64,000 bases of DNA from Alopecurus myosuroides (GCA_028641055.1 CM054061.1:112538019-112602018); one strand, 5' to 3'; numbered from the stretch's first letter, positions 1-11,711 are shown. Numbers and translations: made by a program. The notes: generated by a model from the letters alone, not told the origin.

Positions 1-1872
1 GTGGACAGTTCTAGGGCTCGGAGGGCCGCGGCCGGGTCTGCAGCGCATGGACTTCCCGCAGCATCGCGCCCAGCCGCGCCCCCCGCGGTATCACACGTTT
101 CTAGAGCAAGGCCGACCTCAATCGTTCTTGCGGGGCCTAAGTGTCTCTCGGACAGTATCAGAGCTGAACCTTACCCGGAAAAATTCAAAGAGCCAGGGAA
201 AGTAGTGAATTATGAGCCAACTATGGATCCCGAAACATGGCTAAGCAGTTACGAGATGGCAATGTCAATTCGCAACGCGTCCGAGAACCTCCAAGCCAAG
301 TTCATGTACCTGATGATGTCGGAAGGAGCAGCAAAGTTGTGGTTCACCAATTTGCCGGAAGGATCGATCAAGTCCTGGGAGGAATTGAAGACCGCGTTTG
401 TCAAGCACTTTCACGGGACCTGCAGGAAATTATTCACTATTGATGATCTAGAGCGATGCGTCCAGAAGAAAGGAGAATCGGCGCGTAGTTGGGTGCGTCA
501 GGTTATGGAGATACTTCATTCATCCACGGATATCCAGCCCAAGGATGCACTACAGGCCATGGCAAAAACATGCAAGTATATACCTTTAGTGCAAAAGTTA
601 ACTCGCATGAAGTCTAGTCGAAATGCGTCGGAAGTTACAATGGGAGAATTGATGGATGCGTGCAACAAACACGCTGCGACAGACACTACAGAAGAGGAAG
701 CTGATGACAAGAAGGTAAAAGCAAACACAAGCAATAACGGAAGAACCGGCAATGGATCAGCATCAGGTAATAACGGAAATAGCCAGAACAAGCGCCCGTT
801 CGAAGGAGGCTCCGAGTTTGTCGCCAACACAGAAGCCGGGTCTTCGAGGCCCAGAGCAGAAGCAAATTTCAACGGAGGTAACCACAATGGAGGAAACTAT
901 CAAGGTCCACCAAGGCCGGGTAACAATTGGGACATATTCAGGATGGCATGCCCGAAGCACAGCAGGAATGGCAGACCAGCTAACCACTCCCTAGAACAAT
1001 GCGCCGATTTACAAAGATGGAAAAATGAGGAAGTGCACAGAGCTATGCGAGGTGCAGGACGGGGAGGAGGACCGGGTCCAGGGGCAAACCCGGGCAACGG
1101 CCCACCCCCAGCCGGTAATCCGGCGGCTGGAAGTCAAGGTAATAACCAAGGGGGGGCAGGAGGTTTCCAGGCTAACCCCAAACAATTGGGTCAATATCAT
1201 GTGCATACCATAGGAGGCTCTAACAAGGACAAAAAGATACTGAAGCAAGCGGTCAAGTCAGTTTCGTTAGCCATCCCGAGGTACTTGAGATGGTCAGAAC
1301 AGGAGGTAACATGGAGCAGAAGGGATCACCCAGAAAGAGTGGAGCACCCAGGAGTCTTGGCGCTGGTAGTCGCACCGCAAGTCAATGGGTACGAACTGAA
1401 AAAGGTTTTAATGGATGGTGGAAGCAGCATCAATATACTGTATTGGGAAACCTTCCTACGCACGGGTCCCAAGAAGACCATTACCATACATGGAAATCGA
1501 GACATAGCAGCTGAATGCGACGAAGGAGATGCAGCAATGGCCGAGCAGGCCTGTAGAAAAGAAGAACTCAAGCAGTACCGGTCTCAAGCAGACCCGGAGG
1601 GTAGAGCCACATCAAAAAGGCCGAGTACTGAAGGCGAACGAGCAAAATCCAAGGTAACACAAGATGCTAAAATGGTGGCTTTTGTCAAGGATGACCCCTC
1701 CAAACAATCCTCCACAGAAGAAGAAGCTGCACGATCACTCACAACCGGCCATGTCATGGAAACACCTTACCCGGGTTGGCTAGCAAACCCGGTACTCGTC
1801 ATGAAAAAGTCTAACGTATGGAGAATGTGCACCGGTCACGCCAGTTCGGGGCCGGTGTCCACGAAGAACTAA
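1..1872 (+). pseudogene. gypsy gag-protease with internally deleted pol
   Basis: One open frame of 623 codons enters from the window edge, so the true start is unknown. Residues about 55-190 form a plant retrotransposon Gag (capsid) domain, including WLSSYEMAM and LKTAFVKHF. A Gly/Asn-rich nucleocapsid-like stretch follows at about 235-400, with CPKHSRNGR. Around residue 475 comes the aspartic protease motif LMDGGSSINILY; the DGGS form is normal for these plant lineages. Soon after, the frame jumps to PYPGWLANPVLV, the beginning of an RT domain, and stops within about 30 residues. RT core, RNase H and integrase are missing, which indicates an internal deletion of about 3 kb. Gag may still be translatable; the polyprotein is not functional. 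Confidence 0.8.
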
Positions 1873-2922
1873 ACAATGTAACGGGCAGCAGGTTTCAGAT
1901 GCGCTCTTTTCCTACCCAGGGTACCTAAGGGGACTGGAAGGTTTTTAATGAGGCAGCCTGCTGATCCAAACTTTCTCGCAGCAATAAAGAGATGGTTATC
2001 AAGTCTTATTTCGTTACAGCCTGATTACAAGTAAGTAGTATCCACGTGGCATCAGTATTTCCGTATCATTAAGAATGTTGAGCATATACAGGTCTCGGGG
2101 GCTGGCGGCTCAAGTAGCCCGGCTAGCAACCCAAAAGACCCGGCCTTGATGCCTATAAGTTATAAGGGCCGATTATTCGCAAACGAGTACGGCTGCAATC
2201 TTATAACTGGACAAAGGAGCCAAATTTTCTTGACTTTTCTTACTTAAGCTCGATGTGACTCGCACTAAAGTGGCATGATTCGTTCGCTTACGATTACAAT
2301 CAGCCATGAAGCCCAATGGGACTTGCCTGACACTGTTCTCGTATGGATGTAACAACATGGTATCCACGCGAAAGCCGGCTTACAGTACAAGATAGTCAAA
2401 AGGGTCATCTAAACCACAAGTTTATGCAGAGTACAAGGCTAAAAGCCGGAAACTCAACAACTATCAAGCATAACTTCAGTATTCACACGGAATGGCTTTA
2501 GGCTTACGACTCGGTAAAAAATAATTTGTTCTCTGAGAAAGGCCACACCCCCATGACTCGGACTTTGGGTCATGGGGACTGGGGACTTCGAAACAGAAAC
2601 AAACTACTTGGCTATCGCAGTTCGAAAAACCTCACCATCCGAGTCTTGGGGACTTAAAGAAAAAGTCCACGTATCAAAGCCCCTGGTACTCGGAAAACCG
2701 AGTCTTACGAAGGGAGCCAAAATAGAGAATCGGGTATCGAGAAAAAGTTCAAAGAATAGGAAAGCAATACGGTTATCAAAAGGCCAGGAAAGCCGCAAAG
2801 TATATCACGGACTAAAAAGTACGTTACAAGGTACGGCGTCAGTATCAGAGGTGCACAGGCGCACCATCACAAGCATAACAGTGTGAATACAAAGCACTAC
2901 AAGGTATTATGATAGTACGGCC
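1873..2922. other. gypsy internal region without sense coding sequence
   Basis: This stretch separates the pol remnant from the 3' end of the antisense gene. Nothing with domain character was found on either strand. The first 100 bases resemble the usual sequence just after pol in related elements. It likely includes the 3' UTR of the antisense gene, but no clear poly(A) signal was identified. Confidence 0.5.
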
Positions 2923-5900
2923 CTATTCGGCCTCCTGAGTACGGCCTTCCGGGTCTGAGTCCTGGGTTTGCTGCTTAGCCTTCCCGGCACCCTTACCCGG
3001 ACTCATTGCATCAGGGCGGGCTGGTGGAGGGACGGCTGGTGTAGAGGCAGACGGGCCCGATCCTAGCTCGGCCTCTCTCTTCGCAGTCGCCTCCCTCTTC
3101 CTGGCCGAGTTAGAAACCCACTTCTCCAAGATATCAAAGGGTGGGGGTGCTTCCTCTGTAACAACTTTGCCATCAGCGTCGTATGCACTCATGATAGTGT
3201 TTAGATCCAAACTATCAGCCAAAGTGGTAGCCGAGGGGCGCACTGCGGCTTGTATGGCCTTGAAATCTTTGGGTGTAAATTTGGAACCATCCGCCTTGAA
3301 TTCGGGAACCCGGATATTACCTTTGCCGGGTCAAGCTTTGGGAAGAAAGCCTTGGCCAGGGTGAAAGCCCGGGTCATCCCAATCCGGCATGATGAGCGCT
3401 TCCAGATTTCAATCCAGCCAGGCACAGTGGAGCAGGCTTGAATGAGGTTTTCTTCACCCGGATATACTTCCGTAGGCCACTTCACGGCATCCAGTATAAA
3501 TTTCGTGCCGGCAAAGAAAGTCCGAAGCACGGTCTTTAGGGTTTTTGCCTTGACAATGGCATCCTCCTCTGGGGCCGCAAGATTAGCACCTACAGTTGTA
3601 ACAAAGGAAAGAACGTATCAGTAACACCGAGTATGATACAATAAAGTAAAGACATGAAGCCAATCGGCAGCAAAAACTTACTAAGCAAGATCTGATAAGT
3701 ATCGGTGACTTGGTCCGATAGTTTTTTCAGATCGGTCTGAGCGGTATGGCACTTCTTCTTGTATTTGGAAACATCCTTCTTCAAAGTTTTCATGTCATCC
3801 TCAAGGATTTCCCGTTGTTTTATCTCGGCAAGAAGAAGTTGTTCGGTCTTCAGTAAAGTTTCATCAGACCGGGTTATCTGTGCCTGTAAGTAGAAAGGAA
3901 TGCAAGCACCAGTTGGATGTTATGATAAGTTAAATATGGCGTGAAGTACCAAGCATAACTTTTGCAAGTCATACTCGGAACTTGGGGACTAGATATGCAA
4001 TATGAGATGACAAGTGCTCTTACCTGGTGCTCTGCAGCCATGCGCTCTAAAATCTCGCTCTCCGAAGCCTTCATAGTGAGGAGCGTGTTCATCAATTGAT
4101 CAAAAGTATCTTTATCCGTATCAGAAGACCCGGGGCCTTGGAAATTCCGAGAAGAAGTTTTCTTCTTAGAGGGAGGCGGAACCCGGGTCATTTGTGCGTT
4201 GGAATCCGACACTCCTTCTGCACCCAAGGTTGTGGCTTTTTTCTTCTTGCTTGCATGGGAAGCAATCGGATACTCGGCTTCTTGTGTGTCCGGTTTTATC
4301 GGCGATGTTTGTTTTTCACCGCTAGACACGGCTGTAGTCTTATCAGCCGGGCTCCCCTTACCCGGGCCCTCGTCTTCCATATCCTCTTGGTCGCTAACAA
4401 CGACCGTGGCCCTGTAAATGTTATCAGGAAGCAGTTAAATACGCAGTCAGGAAAGGGTGATGAAGTGTGGGAAAGCATCTGGAAGGGGATCTTACCCGGT
4501 GTTCACCGCAAAGTCACAAGGAAACCCGTCATCAGACTCGGGAGAGGCTGGAAATTGTCAAGTTAGATGTCATGTAGGAATGGTTCAAGGAGAATGTGCT
4601 GACCGAGAAAAGATAGAGTAATTACCAGCCCGCCGAGTGGGGGTCGATGAAATACCCGGGTTAAGGGCATCGTCACCCGGGTGATTTCGAGTTGACCTAC
4701 GCTTGGTCATGGGCGACTCCTTCAAGAATGGCCAGTGGAATAACGTCAAGATAGCTCAGGTATATCATTAAGGTAATGCGAATTGAATGCGAGGAGGGGA
4801 TATGAAACCTTGGAGGTGGCCTCTTGAGCTTTTCTTTTGGATCCGACTTTGATTGTCGGCTCCAGTTCCTCCTCGTCGCTGGCGGACTCTACTTTGCCAT
4901 CAGAGTTTTCTTCCTCGTCATCTTCTTGTTCTGGATATCATCAAAGTTATGGTTGGAAATGAAGGGGTTATGGTGAGTTCAAGGGAATCAAATAAAATTC
5001 GGAGAGTACCTTCGTCCGAGTTAACAGTCTCTTGCTCCTCTGGACTTTCGGAGCTAGGGGAGGCATTGGTTTTCCAAAAGTCATCATCAGCCTGAAAGGT
5101 GTTAGTGCAAGGGTTATCAACTGTATCAAGTGGAAAGAACGAAGGTAAAGGCATTAAAGTCGGGTTTTTACCTTGGGGGCTGGGTTCTCAAGTGTGAAGG
5201 GCTCTAACCCGGATATGTTCCGGATTACCTCGAGCCTTTCTGTCAAAAAACCCTTGATGGTTTTATGAGTGTCGCCAGCTGCGAAGATGTTGTCGGAATA
5301 CCGGAGCGGGTCTGAAGATTCCCCTGAATACTCGCACATCAACTTTGTGCGGATGGAATTGGGCTGAATCCTGAAGTCGACCCAAGTCTTCACCAGGTTG
5401 AGCCCGATGAGGCCTTGGGCTGTGAGAGTGGTGATTTTGGCTAGTAAAGGTTGAATTGCCTCCCTGTCCGAGTCAGGGGCGAAGGCACTAAACTTATCAG
5501 AAATGTCAAGAAGACCCTCCGAATAACCCGGCAGTTTCTTTTGGCCGGGTGGGGAAGTGTCTTGGCAGTAGAAGTATGAGAGCTGCCAATGCTTGACATG
5601 GGAATTAAGGGTGAGGGGTGGCATCAGAGAGTTCTTGCGGCGCTGGATAGAAACCCCGCCGCAAGCGAGAAGCGCCCCGTCACCGCTTTCGCGGCACGGT
5701 TTGCATTGAAAAAGCTCAATAAAAAGAGCTAGACTTGGCGGAGTGCACAAGTAGGATTCGGAAAGGACAATGAAGTGGGAAATGTTTAGTACGGAATTGG
5801 GTCCGATGTCAAAGACACGAAGGCCGTAGTGACTAAGGATGTCACGGAAAAAAAGGGTGACCCGGCGGTCGAAAACCCCGGGTCACATGTTCCACGAAAC

Positions 5901-6102
5901 AGATTACCTCATCTTTTGTTGGGGTAGGCCGGGTCTCCTTACCCGGCACCCTCCACTGGATACCTTCTTGAGGAGGAAGAACTCCCAGCTCCACCAGCTC
6001 CTCTAACTTGGCCTTTGTGACCGTAGACCGCGCCCAGTTGGCGGATATGGAGTTGGTGGCTTTAGCCTTGGTTGGAGTTTTCCCCTGCTTCTTGGGAGCC
6101 AT
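2923..6102 (-). pseudogene. spliced antisense gene of the gypsy element (putative gypsy-type transposon domain plus coiled coil)
   Basis: Eight coding exons with GT-AG introns keep one frame on the minus strand: 6102-5172, 5091-5010, 4930-4809, 4719-4626, 4547-4496, 4411-4024, 3883-3682 and 3589-2923. Introns are 78-140 nt, typical for plants. The start MAPKKQGKT lies just 3' of a leader-intron acceptor. Exon 1 resembles the plant 'putative gypsy type transposon' family (PF04195), with FFRDILSHYGLRVFDIG and LALFIELF. Middle exons are acidic and Lys/Ser-rich, and exon 7 is a Lys/Glu heptad-like coiled coil. The product would be about 840 residues. Two single-base frameshifts break it: one in a run of seven A's at 5848-5854, one near 3297-3308 where a base is missing. 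Its role is unknown; proposals for such antisense genes are inference. An intact source copy is likely elsewhere. Confidence 0.72.
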
Positions 6103-6111
6103 GTGGTTGAC

Positions 6112-6633
6112 CTGCAAAGTACAAGATAAAAGGATAAGAGGATTAAGACACGGAAGTTGCGAGCCGGCCAAGTATAGGCCGGGTAATATTGAGACATGAA
6201 AGACTGTGAATAGTCCGGGTGATAGCTCGCAGAATAAAGTTCAAAATTATCCGGGTATCAAGCATTATGGCGAAAGTTATGGGATCTAAATTTTGAAGAA
6301 GCTTTTGAGGGCGATGGGTGACCATGCAGGCATTTAGCGCGAATGAAAGGAACTAAAAAAGGGGAAGTCCGGACGGGTGATTGAGGCCAGGGCGGAAATT
6401 TTGAGTGGATCGGGCCCCGATTGGGAGTCTTATCTTCAGATTCCTGGCAAAATTAATGCTTGCGGGCGGTAGGAGAGTGGATTGGAATCCATAATTTATC
6501 TATTAGATGAGCTGGAAAGAATGCTAGCAATCTAATTCGGCGTGGCCGAGGAATCATGGGCGGGTCGATTTGGATCTAATCTAAGGAGAAATCAAAAAGT
6601 GCAAGCGCGAATTAATGGACACAAGTGGCTTAC
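6112..6633 (-). other. leader intron of the antisense gene (predicted)
   Basis: On the minus strand a strong donor (CTCCTCCG then GTAAGC) lies at 6633 and an acceptor (TACTTTGCAG) ends at 6112, nine bases before the ATG. This would join an untranslated first exon (about 6870-6634) to the coding exon. The first exon does not continue the downstream protein frame, so it is called 5' UTR. Confidence 0.45.
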
Positions 6634-6899
6634 CGGAGGAGATCTGAGCGAGGCTTTGCGTAGGCAGATGGCGCAAGCCTGGTGTCCCTTCGCGGTCCTT
6701 GACGGGCCGGATGGGGATTTGCCGGCGGATCTTGGCGGCGGCGCGGGGCGAGTCGTGGCGGAGCGCAGCCTCCGGCCGGTGGGCTCCGGTGATGTGCGCG
6801 GGATTTCCGTGGTGGTGCTCAGTGAGAGTGAGCTTAGAAGGAGAAAGGAGGCGGAATGGGGGGAAATGAGCCGTTAGGGTTCGGGTTATCCCCAAGGAG

Positions 6900-6912
6900 C
6901 TTATTTATAGTA
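6900..6912 (-). promoter_or_regulatory. TATA box for the antisense gene
   Basis: The minus strand reads CTATAAATAA, a near-perfect plant TATA box. It lies about 270 bases upstream of the predicted leader-intron donor and 800 bases upstream of the ATG. Transcription would start near 6870 and run against the retrotransposon genome. This is separate from the sense TATA box of the LTR near 7500. Confidence 0.45.
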
Positions 6913-7275
6913 TAAATGGGTAAGCCCGGTTCGGTGAGTGGGGGCCGGGAGTTGCGGAGGTAAACGGCTATTTATTTAAGTTTCTGCGAGATATGCGCCA
7001 AATATTGAGCAAGGCATCTGGATAAAAGAGAGAAGGGAATCCATCCCATGATATCAGGATCGATTATCGAGTATGGAATTAGGGTTTAGACCTGGAAAAT
7101 TAAAGGTGTTTGGGGAAAAAACCCGGGTTACTACATGGCCACCGTGGAGTAAGGCCTAGCTGAGTATCAGAGCATCTTAACCCGGCCTCTATATGCATGT
7201 ATGTTTGATATCTTTGCAGGGAATAGCGAGCGCTTCAAGGAGGATCCATGAAGCCCAGGCTATTCTGGGGACTAC

Positions 7276-7817
7276 TGATGGGGGGACGATAACCCGGTAG
7301 GCCAAACTCCAAGGAGTAACCCGGCCCAAAGGACGGTGCGCAGGATCCGGCTAAGGATAAGGAAGCTTGTGGAAGGCCCAAGCTTGTAGGCCCAGCAATC
7401 CGGATTATGGGTTACTGTAAAGGAAAGCTAGAGTTTGTGCGCCGTGTCCGGGTAGGATCCAGGATGCGCCTTGGGGAATAAGCCAGGGGGTACGGGTGCT
7501 TTATAAACCAACCCCCAGGTCTAGTTTTAGACAGAGATCTAAGAACCCTAGCAATATCGCGTGATATCGAGTATCGAGTGTAATCCCAGAGTTGAGTTAT
7601 TATATCAAGATCGGAGACTCGGCGACTTTGATTGCCGGCTACCAGATCGAGTTGCACCATGTTTTCCTCTGAGCTAAACCCTCTCCCAAACGCCTGTGTC
7701 GTCTTGCCCCAAGATCAGTTACCCCCGGTAACATCTGCCGTGATTATCCCACGACACCTAAGGTCACGGTCAGTTGGTCGTGGTCCAACGGACGAGGAGA
7801 TAGCGGTAGCATCTTAG
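7276..7817 (+). repeat. 3' LTR of the gypsy element
   Basis: The LTR probably begins at TGATGGGGGGACG, right after the G-rich sequence TGGGGACTAC, which serves as polypurine tract. It contains a TATA box (TTTATAAACC, about 7500) and a typical GATC-rich downstream part. The right boundary is uncertain: LINE coding sequence starts at 7818, and no terminal CA with a matching 5' LTR can be checked in this window. Confidence 0.5.
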
Positions 7818-10800
7818 CTGCGTGATACACTCAAAGAAGAGGAAATTTGGATGCAACAGCGCTCTCGGGTTATGTGGTTACGTGCTGGTGACCGCAATAC
7901 GAGTTATTTCCATGCGCAGGCGGCGCATCGGAAGAGAATTAACAGGATTACTTCTTTGGAATCTTCCAGTGGCCAGATATGCGAAGATCCAGAGGAAGTT
8001 AAAGCTGAAATCATGAATTTCTATACGCACCTGTACTCCTCCCAAGGTTACAATGATATGAGCACTTTGCTGGAGGTGGTCTCTCCACGGGTTAGCGAGG
8101 AGATGAATGACTCCCTCGATAAACCGTACACGGTGGAGGAGGTACGCACGGACCTCTTCCAGATGGCCGCGTCCAAAGCACCGGGAGTCGACGGGTTCAC
8201 CGCGGGTTTTTTCCAGCGGCATTGGGAGACTCTTGGTTCTGATATCTCTATGGCGATCTTGGATTTTATGCATGGGGGGGAGCTACCGCTGGGGCTAAAC
8301 GACACGTCCATCACTCTTATCCCCAAGGTACGGAACCCGCAAAAGATTACACAATATCGTCCGATAGCTCTATGTTCTGTCTTATACAAGATAGCAGCGA
8401 AGATGTGCACCAATCGTCTGAGACTCATAATGGACGAGGTTATTGGTGTTGAGCAGAGTGCCTTCGTCCCCGGCCGCCTAATTACTGACAACGTCCTAGT
8501 TGCTTACGAAAGTATTCATGCAATGAGAAGGAGAAAGAGGGGCAAGGTTTTCTCGTGTGCTATCAAATTGGATATGCTAAAAGCATACGATAGAGTTGAG
8601 TGGCATTACTTGGAAGCTATACTAACCAAATTGGGTTTTTCTGATAATGTGGTACGCCTGATTATGAAGTGCGTGTCCTCGGTTCGGTTTGCAGTCAAAG
8701 TAAATGGGAATTTGTCCGAGTATTTTCAACCTACAAGGGGCCTTTGGCAAGGAGACCCCATGTCACCATTTCTCTTTCTCTGTTGTGCGCAGGGCCTTAC
8801 TTCTCTGTTGAATAATTATGGAGGAGGCACCATTGACCGTGGTATTCGTGTCAGCTGGCGATCACCATGGGTCAGTCATCTCTTATTCGCAGATGACAGC
8901 TTGATTTTCATGAAGGCTCAGTTAACAAGTGCGGATAGACTAAATGATATTTTGGATACCTATGCCCAATGTTCTGGCCAAGCAGTGAACCGTGAGAAGA
9001 GTTCTATTTACTTCACACCTAATACCCCTGATACAGTACGCCAGGAGATGAAAATTGTGCTGGGGATTAATGTGGAAGCATTCTCGGAGAGGTATTTGGG
9101 TTTGCCAACGGCAGTGGGCAGAATACTCAGTGGCACGTTCGATCACATTGGAGAACGGTGCAGAGCAAAGATGCAGGGTTGGTCTGAGAAAAACATGGCT
9201 TGTTCAGCGAGGGAAATTCTCCTCAAATCAGTGATACAGGCTATTCTAGTGTACAGTATGAGTTGTTTTAAACTCACAAAGAAGGTATGCAAGCAGTTGA
9301 CTTCCTTTATGGCAAAATTTTGGTGGAGTAGCTCTATTGATAGGCGCTCTATTCATTGGGTGGCTTGGGATAAATTGACGATCCCAAAGATCCACGGTGG
9401 CATGGGGTTTAAAGATTTTGAACTATTCAACTTAGCCTTGCTCGGAAAACATGGTTGGCGTCTTCTAACACAACCAGACTCTCTGTGTGCGCAAGTCCTA
9501 AAAGGGAAATACTTTCCACAAGGTAATTTTCTCGAAGCAACTGCACCACCATCCTCCTCGGCAACGTGGAAGGCGATTATTGCGGGGCGAGCAGCTTTGG
9601 AGAAAGGTTTAATAAAACGAGTTGGTGATGGGCTGTCAATTTCGGCTTGGGATGATTGGTGGATCCCCAACTCCTCTACTCGGCTCCCTATGACTAATCT
9701 TGGGAAGGATCCAATAGTACATGTTGCGGACCTCATTAATACAGGAGAAGGTACGTGGAAAATACCTCTGATCCGCAGGAATTTTCTTGCTCCAGACGCA
9801 GATGCGATTTTGAATATTCCTTTGAGGGCGTCGGGGGGGTGAAGATTTTCTAGCTTGGGCTCTGGAAAAAAGTGGAGTATATACGGTGAAGTCGGCCTAT
9901 CGTGCTCTCATGTCTCACAACGAGCGTTTTGCTCAAGAGGAAGGGCGGATAGAAGGATCCTCAGCAGCAAAAAACCGTTTATGGTCTACCCTATGGAAGC
10001 TCAAAGTTCTCCCTCGTGTGAGGGTATTCTGGTGGCGAGTACTGAGAGGCATTCTCCCCGATAATGCCACTCTGTCTTATCGCCATGTAAAGCCGATGGC
10101 TCGGTGTGATCTATGCAAGGGAGGAGACGAGGACCTCATGCATGCTCTTATATATTGCTCCCATGCACAGGAATATTGGAGGATGGCGAGAGTTTTATTC
10201 GAGCTCAAACTTCCAAAGTTGCATCCAGCAACGTGGTCCAAGGATATCTTATTGGACCAACAGTTCTCAAACCAAGATAGGTGCACAATCATTTCCATTA
10301 TGTATTCTATTTGGTCCTCAAGAAACAAATGGACACATGAACAGGAGGGTTTTAGCCCAGCTCATGTGGTTCAACGTGTGAGAGATGATCTCGCCGTGAT
10401 TGACATTCCGAAGAGTACAACAGCCCCCCTGCCGGGGCAGTCTTGGCGACCACCTGATTCTGGGTGGATCAAGGTCAACACGGATGGCGCAATTAGCAAT
10501 GAGGCTCGAAATGGAGGAGGGGGCGGTGTCTTCCGCTCTAACCGTGCTGTTTTGGGAGCCTGGAGCAAACCATTCTTCGGTGTATCGGATCCTTTAACTG
10601 CAGAAGTACTGGCTCTTCGCGAGGGAGTACTGATGGCAAGACTTAGGGGCTTCTCCAAGATCATTGTCGAAGTGGATTGTTTGGAGGTGGTGAACCTCTG
10701 GCGTTCGCGGCACATCTCGAGATCCTATGTGTCGCCTATCTTAGAAGAAGTGGGGGAGTTAGCCTCTAATTTCGATGATTTCGTTATAGTTCATGTGAAA

Positions 10801-10941
10801 AGAATTGCAAATAAGTGTGCGGACCTCTGTGCCAAGCATGCTTGTGGTCTTACGACCTCGGAGTGCTGGTTCGAGGGTTTTCCGTCGTTTTTGATCAGCT
10901 GCCTAAGGGCGGATTGTAATCTCTTATCTTTGAATCAATAA
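7818..10941 (+). pseudogene. LINE ORF2: reverse transcriptase, zf-RVT and RNase H, one frameshift
   Basis: The frame opens directly after a TAG at 7815-7817 and reads as ORF2 from the start, which places the truncation point at about 7818. RT motifs are [50 protein letters not shown] and the catalytic FADD at about 8888. The maturation/zinc region holds WSTLWKLKVLPRVRVFWW and CDLCKGGDEDLMHAL. RNase H has VNTDGA, TAEVLALREG, VEVDC and a final conserved Asp. The only break is one surplus G in the run of seven at 9833-9839, which shifts the frame into a stop at 9842. The TAA stop (10939-10941) lies inside the AATAAA signal. Confidence 0.85.
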
Positions 10942-10981
10942 AGGACCCCAGCTTGAAGTGCAAAAAAAAAAAAAAAAAAAA
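7818..10981 (+). mobile_element. 5'-truncated LINE (L1-type) with poly(A) tail
   Basis: RT, a zinc-knuckle region and a C-terminal RNase H domain lie in order and end in AATAAA (10937-10942) and 20 uninterrupted A's at 10962-10981. The endonuclease domain and ORF1 are missing, as expected for 5' truncation during target-primed reverse transcription. The long clean tail and nearly open coding region suggest a recent insertion. No convincing target-site duplication was found. Confidence 0.85.
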
Positions 10982-11217
10982 CAATCAAGCGCTTGACAAA
11001 GCGTCGCAGCCTCCAACGCAAAAACCATTCAAAGGCGCTTAGTTAAAGTCATGGCCCACCCATGCATCCACACAGCGGCTCAATAAATAGCTGTTAGCGC
11101 CCGACAGGAACTAAAGCGGCGACGCTAGGCCTAAGACCGGGATTCAATCGCATGCAGGCGAAACGGCCAGGATTTTATTCCTTAGCGTTCGTGTAAGCGC
11201 TCTCGTTGTATATGCTC
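10982..11217. other. spacer rich in GCGC-type words, MITE-like
   Basis: No gene is seen. AGCGC/GCGCT words recur, and the end (GCGCTCTCGTTGTATATGCTCTTA) looks like the right terminus of a hAT-type MITE whose left part was lost or displaced by the LINE. The assignment is tentative. Confidence 0.3.
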
Positions 11218-11507
11218 TTAGAGTATCCACAGTGCATTGACGCTTATTGGGGCGCTTAATTAATAGAAATAAATAAAATAAAAGATTTTGTACCTAATCG
11301 CCTGTACTTCTCAACGCTAGACTCTTAACCAAGGCGCTAATTTATGAGGCTCCATGCTTTCCGTTTCCACGCTACCAGCCAGAATAAAAGAAGCGCCGGA
11401 CGACAAAACTTGCGCCGGGCGCCCAGGATTGAATGCAATAACTGCCGAGAGAGGAGGATTCTAATCCTAGCGCCGGCAATTAAGCGCCGCGCTGTGGAAG
11501 CTCTTAG
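11218..11507. mobile_element. hAT-like MITE
   Basis: The left end TTAGAGTATCCACAGTGC and the right end GCGCTGTGGAAGCTCTTAG are inverted copies with few mismatches. A second inverted block (GGCGCTTAATT near 11253, AATTAAGCGCC near 11479) lies inside. The element is about 290 bp and non-coding. Its right end overlaps the first alignable bases of the copia LTR, so that junction was rearranged. Confidence 0.45.
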
Positions 11508-11699
11508 TATCCCATATTGTAATCTCCATGTTTAGTAGATTAAACTGAACGTGGCCAGCTGTAGTTAGTTGTACGCTTTGCCTTGAGAATCAAGGCTCTA
11601 ACTGTTAATCTGTAATTTCCTCCGGTGGTTGGGTTAACCGGTCCTATAAATAAATGTGTACCCGAGACCAAAGAGATACGCTTCCACCAAACAATTATA
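11504..11699 (+). repeat. copia 5' LTR (first bases missing)
   Basis: It aligns with the 3' LTR from TTAGTATCCC to CAATTATA. About 15 leading bases (TGTTAGAATGTCTG in the 3' copy) are replaced by MITE-like sequence. A TATA-type CCTATAAATAAATG lies near 11643. Confidence 0.85.
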
Positions 11700-11711
11700 T
11701 GGTATCAGAGC
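11700..11711 (+). promoter_or_regulatory. primer-binding site, initiator-Met tRNA
   Basis: TGGTATCAGAGC directly follows the LTR. This is the standard plant copia PBS, complementary to the 3' end of tRNA-iMet. Confidence 0.9.

Larger units (their letters stand above)
1..7817 (+). mobile_element. Ty3/gypsy (Tat-type) LTR retrotransposon, 5' end outside window
   Basis: The order seen is gag, aspartic protease, a scrap of reverse transcriptase, 1 kb of non-coding sequence, a large antisense gene, a purine-rich stretch and a 3' LTR. An extra antisense gene between pol and the 3' LTR is known from Tat-lineage elements such as Grande and Retand. Nearly all of pol (RT, RNase H, integrase) is absent, so this copy could only have moved with enzymes from another element. 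The 5' LTR and primer-binding site lie left of the window. The right edge is set where LINE coding sequence begins, just after 7817, so the LTR may be interrupted there. Confidence 0.8.

Noticed and set aside
516..887. Minus-strand frame opposite gag
   Set aside because: It is a shadow of the gag coding strand with no domain character.
3295..3330. A 27-nt intron explaining the frame change in the last antisense exon
   Set aside because: Too short for a plant intron; a single missing base restores the frame better.
10982..11100. Target-site duplication for the LINE at 7818-10981
   Set aside because: No matching word was found between sequence before 7818 and after the poly(A) tail.
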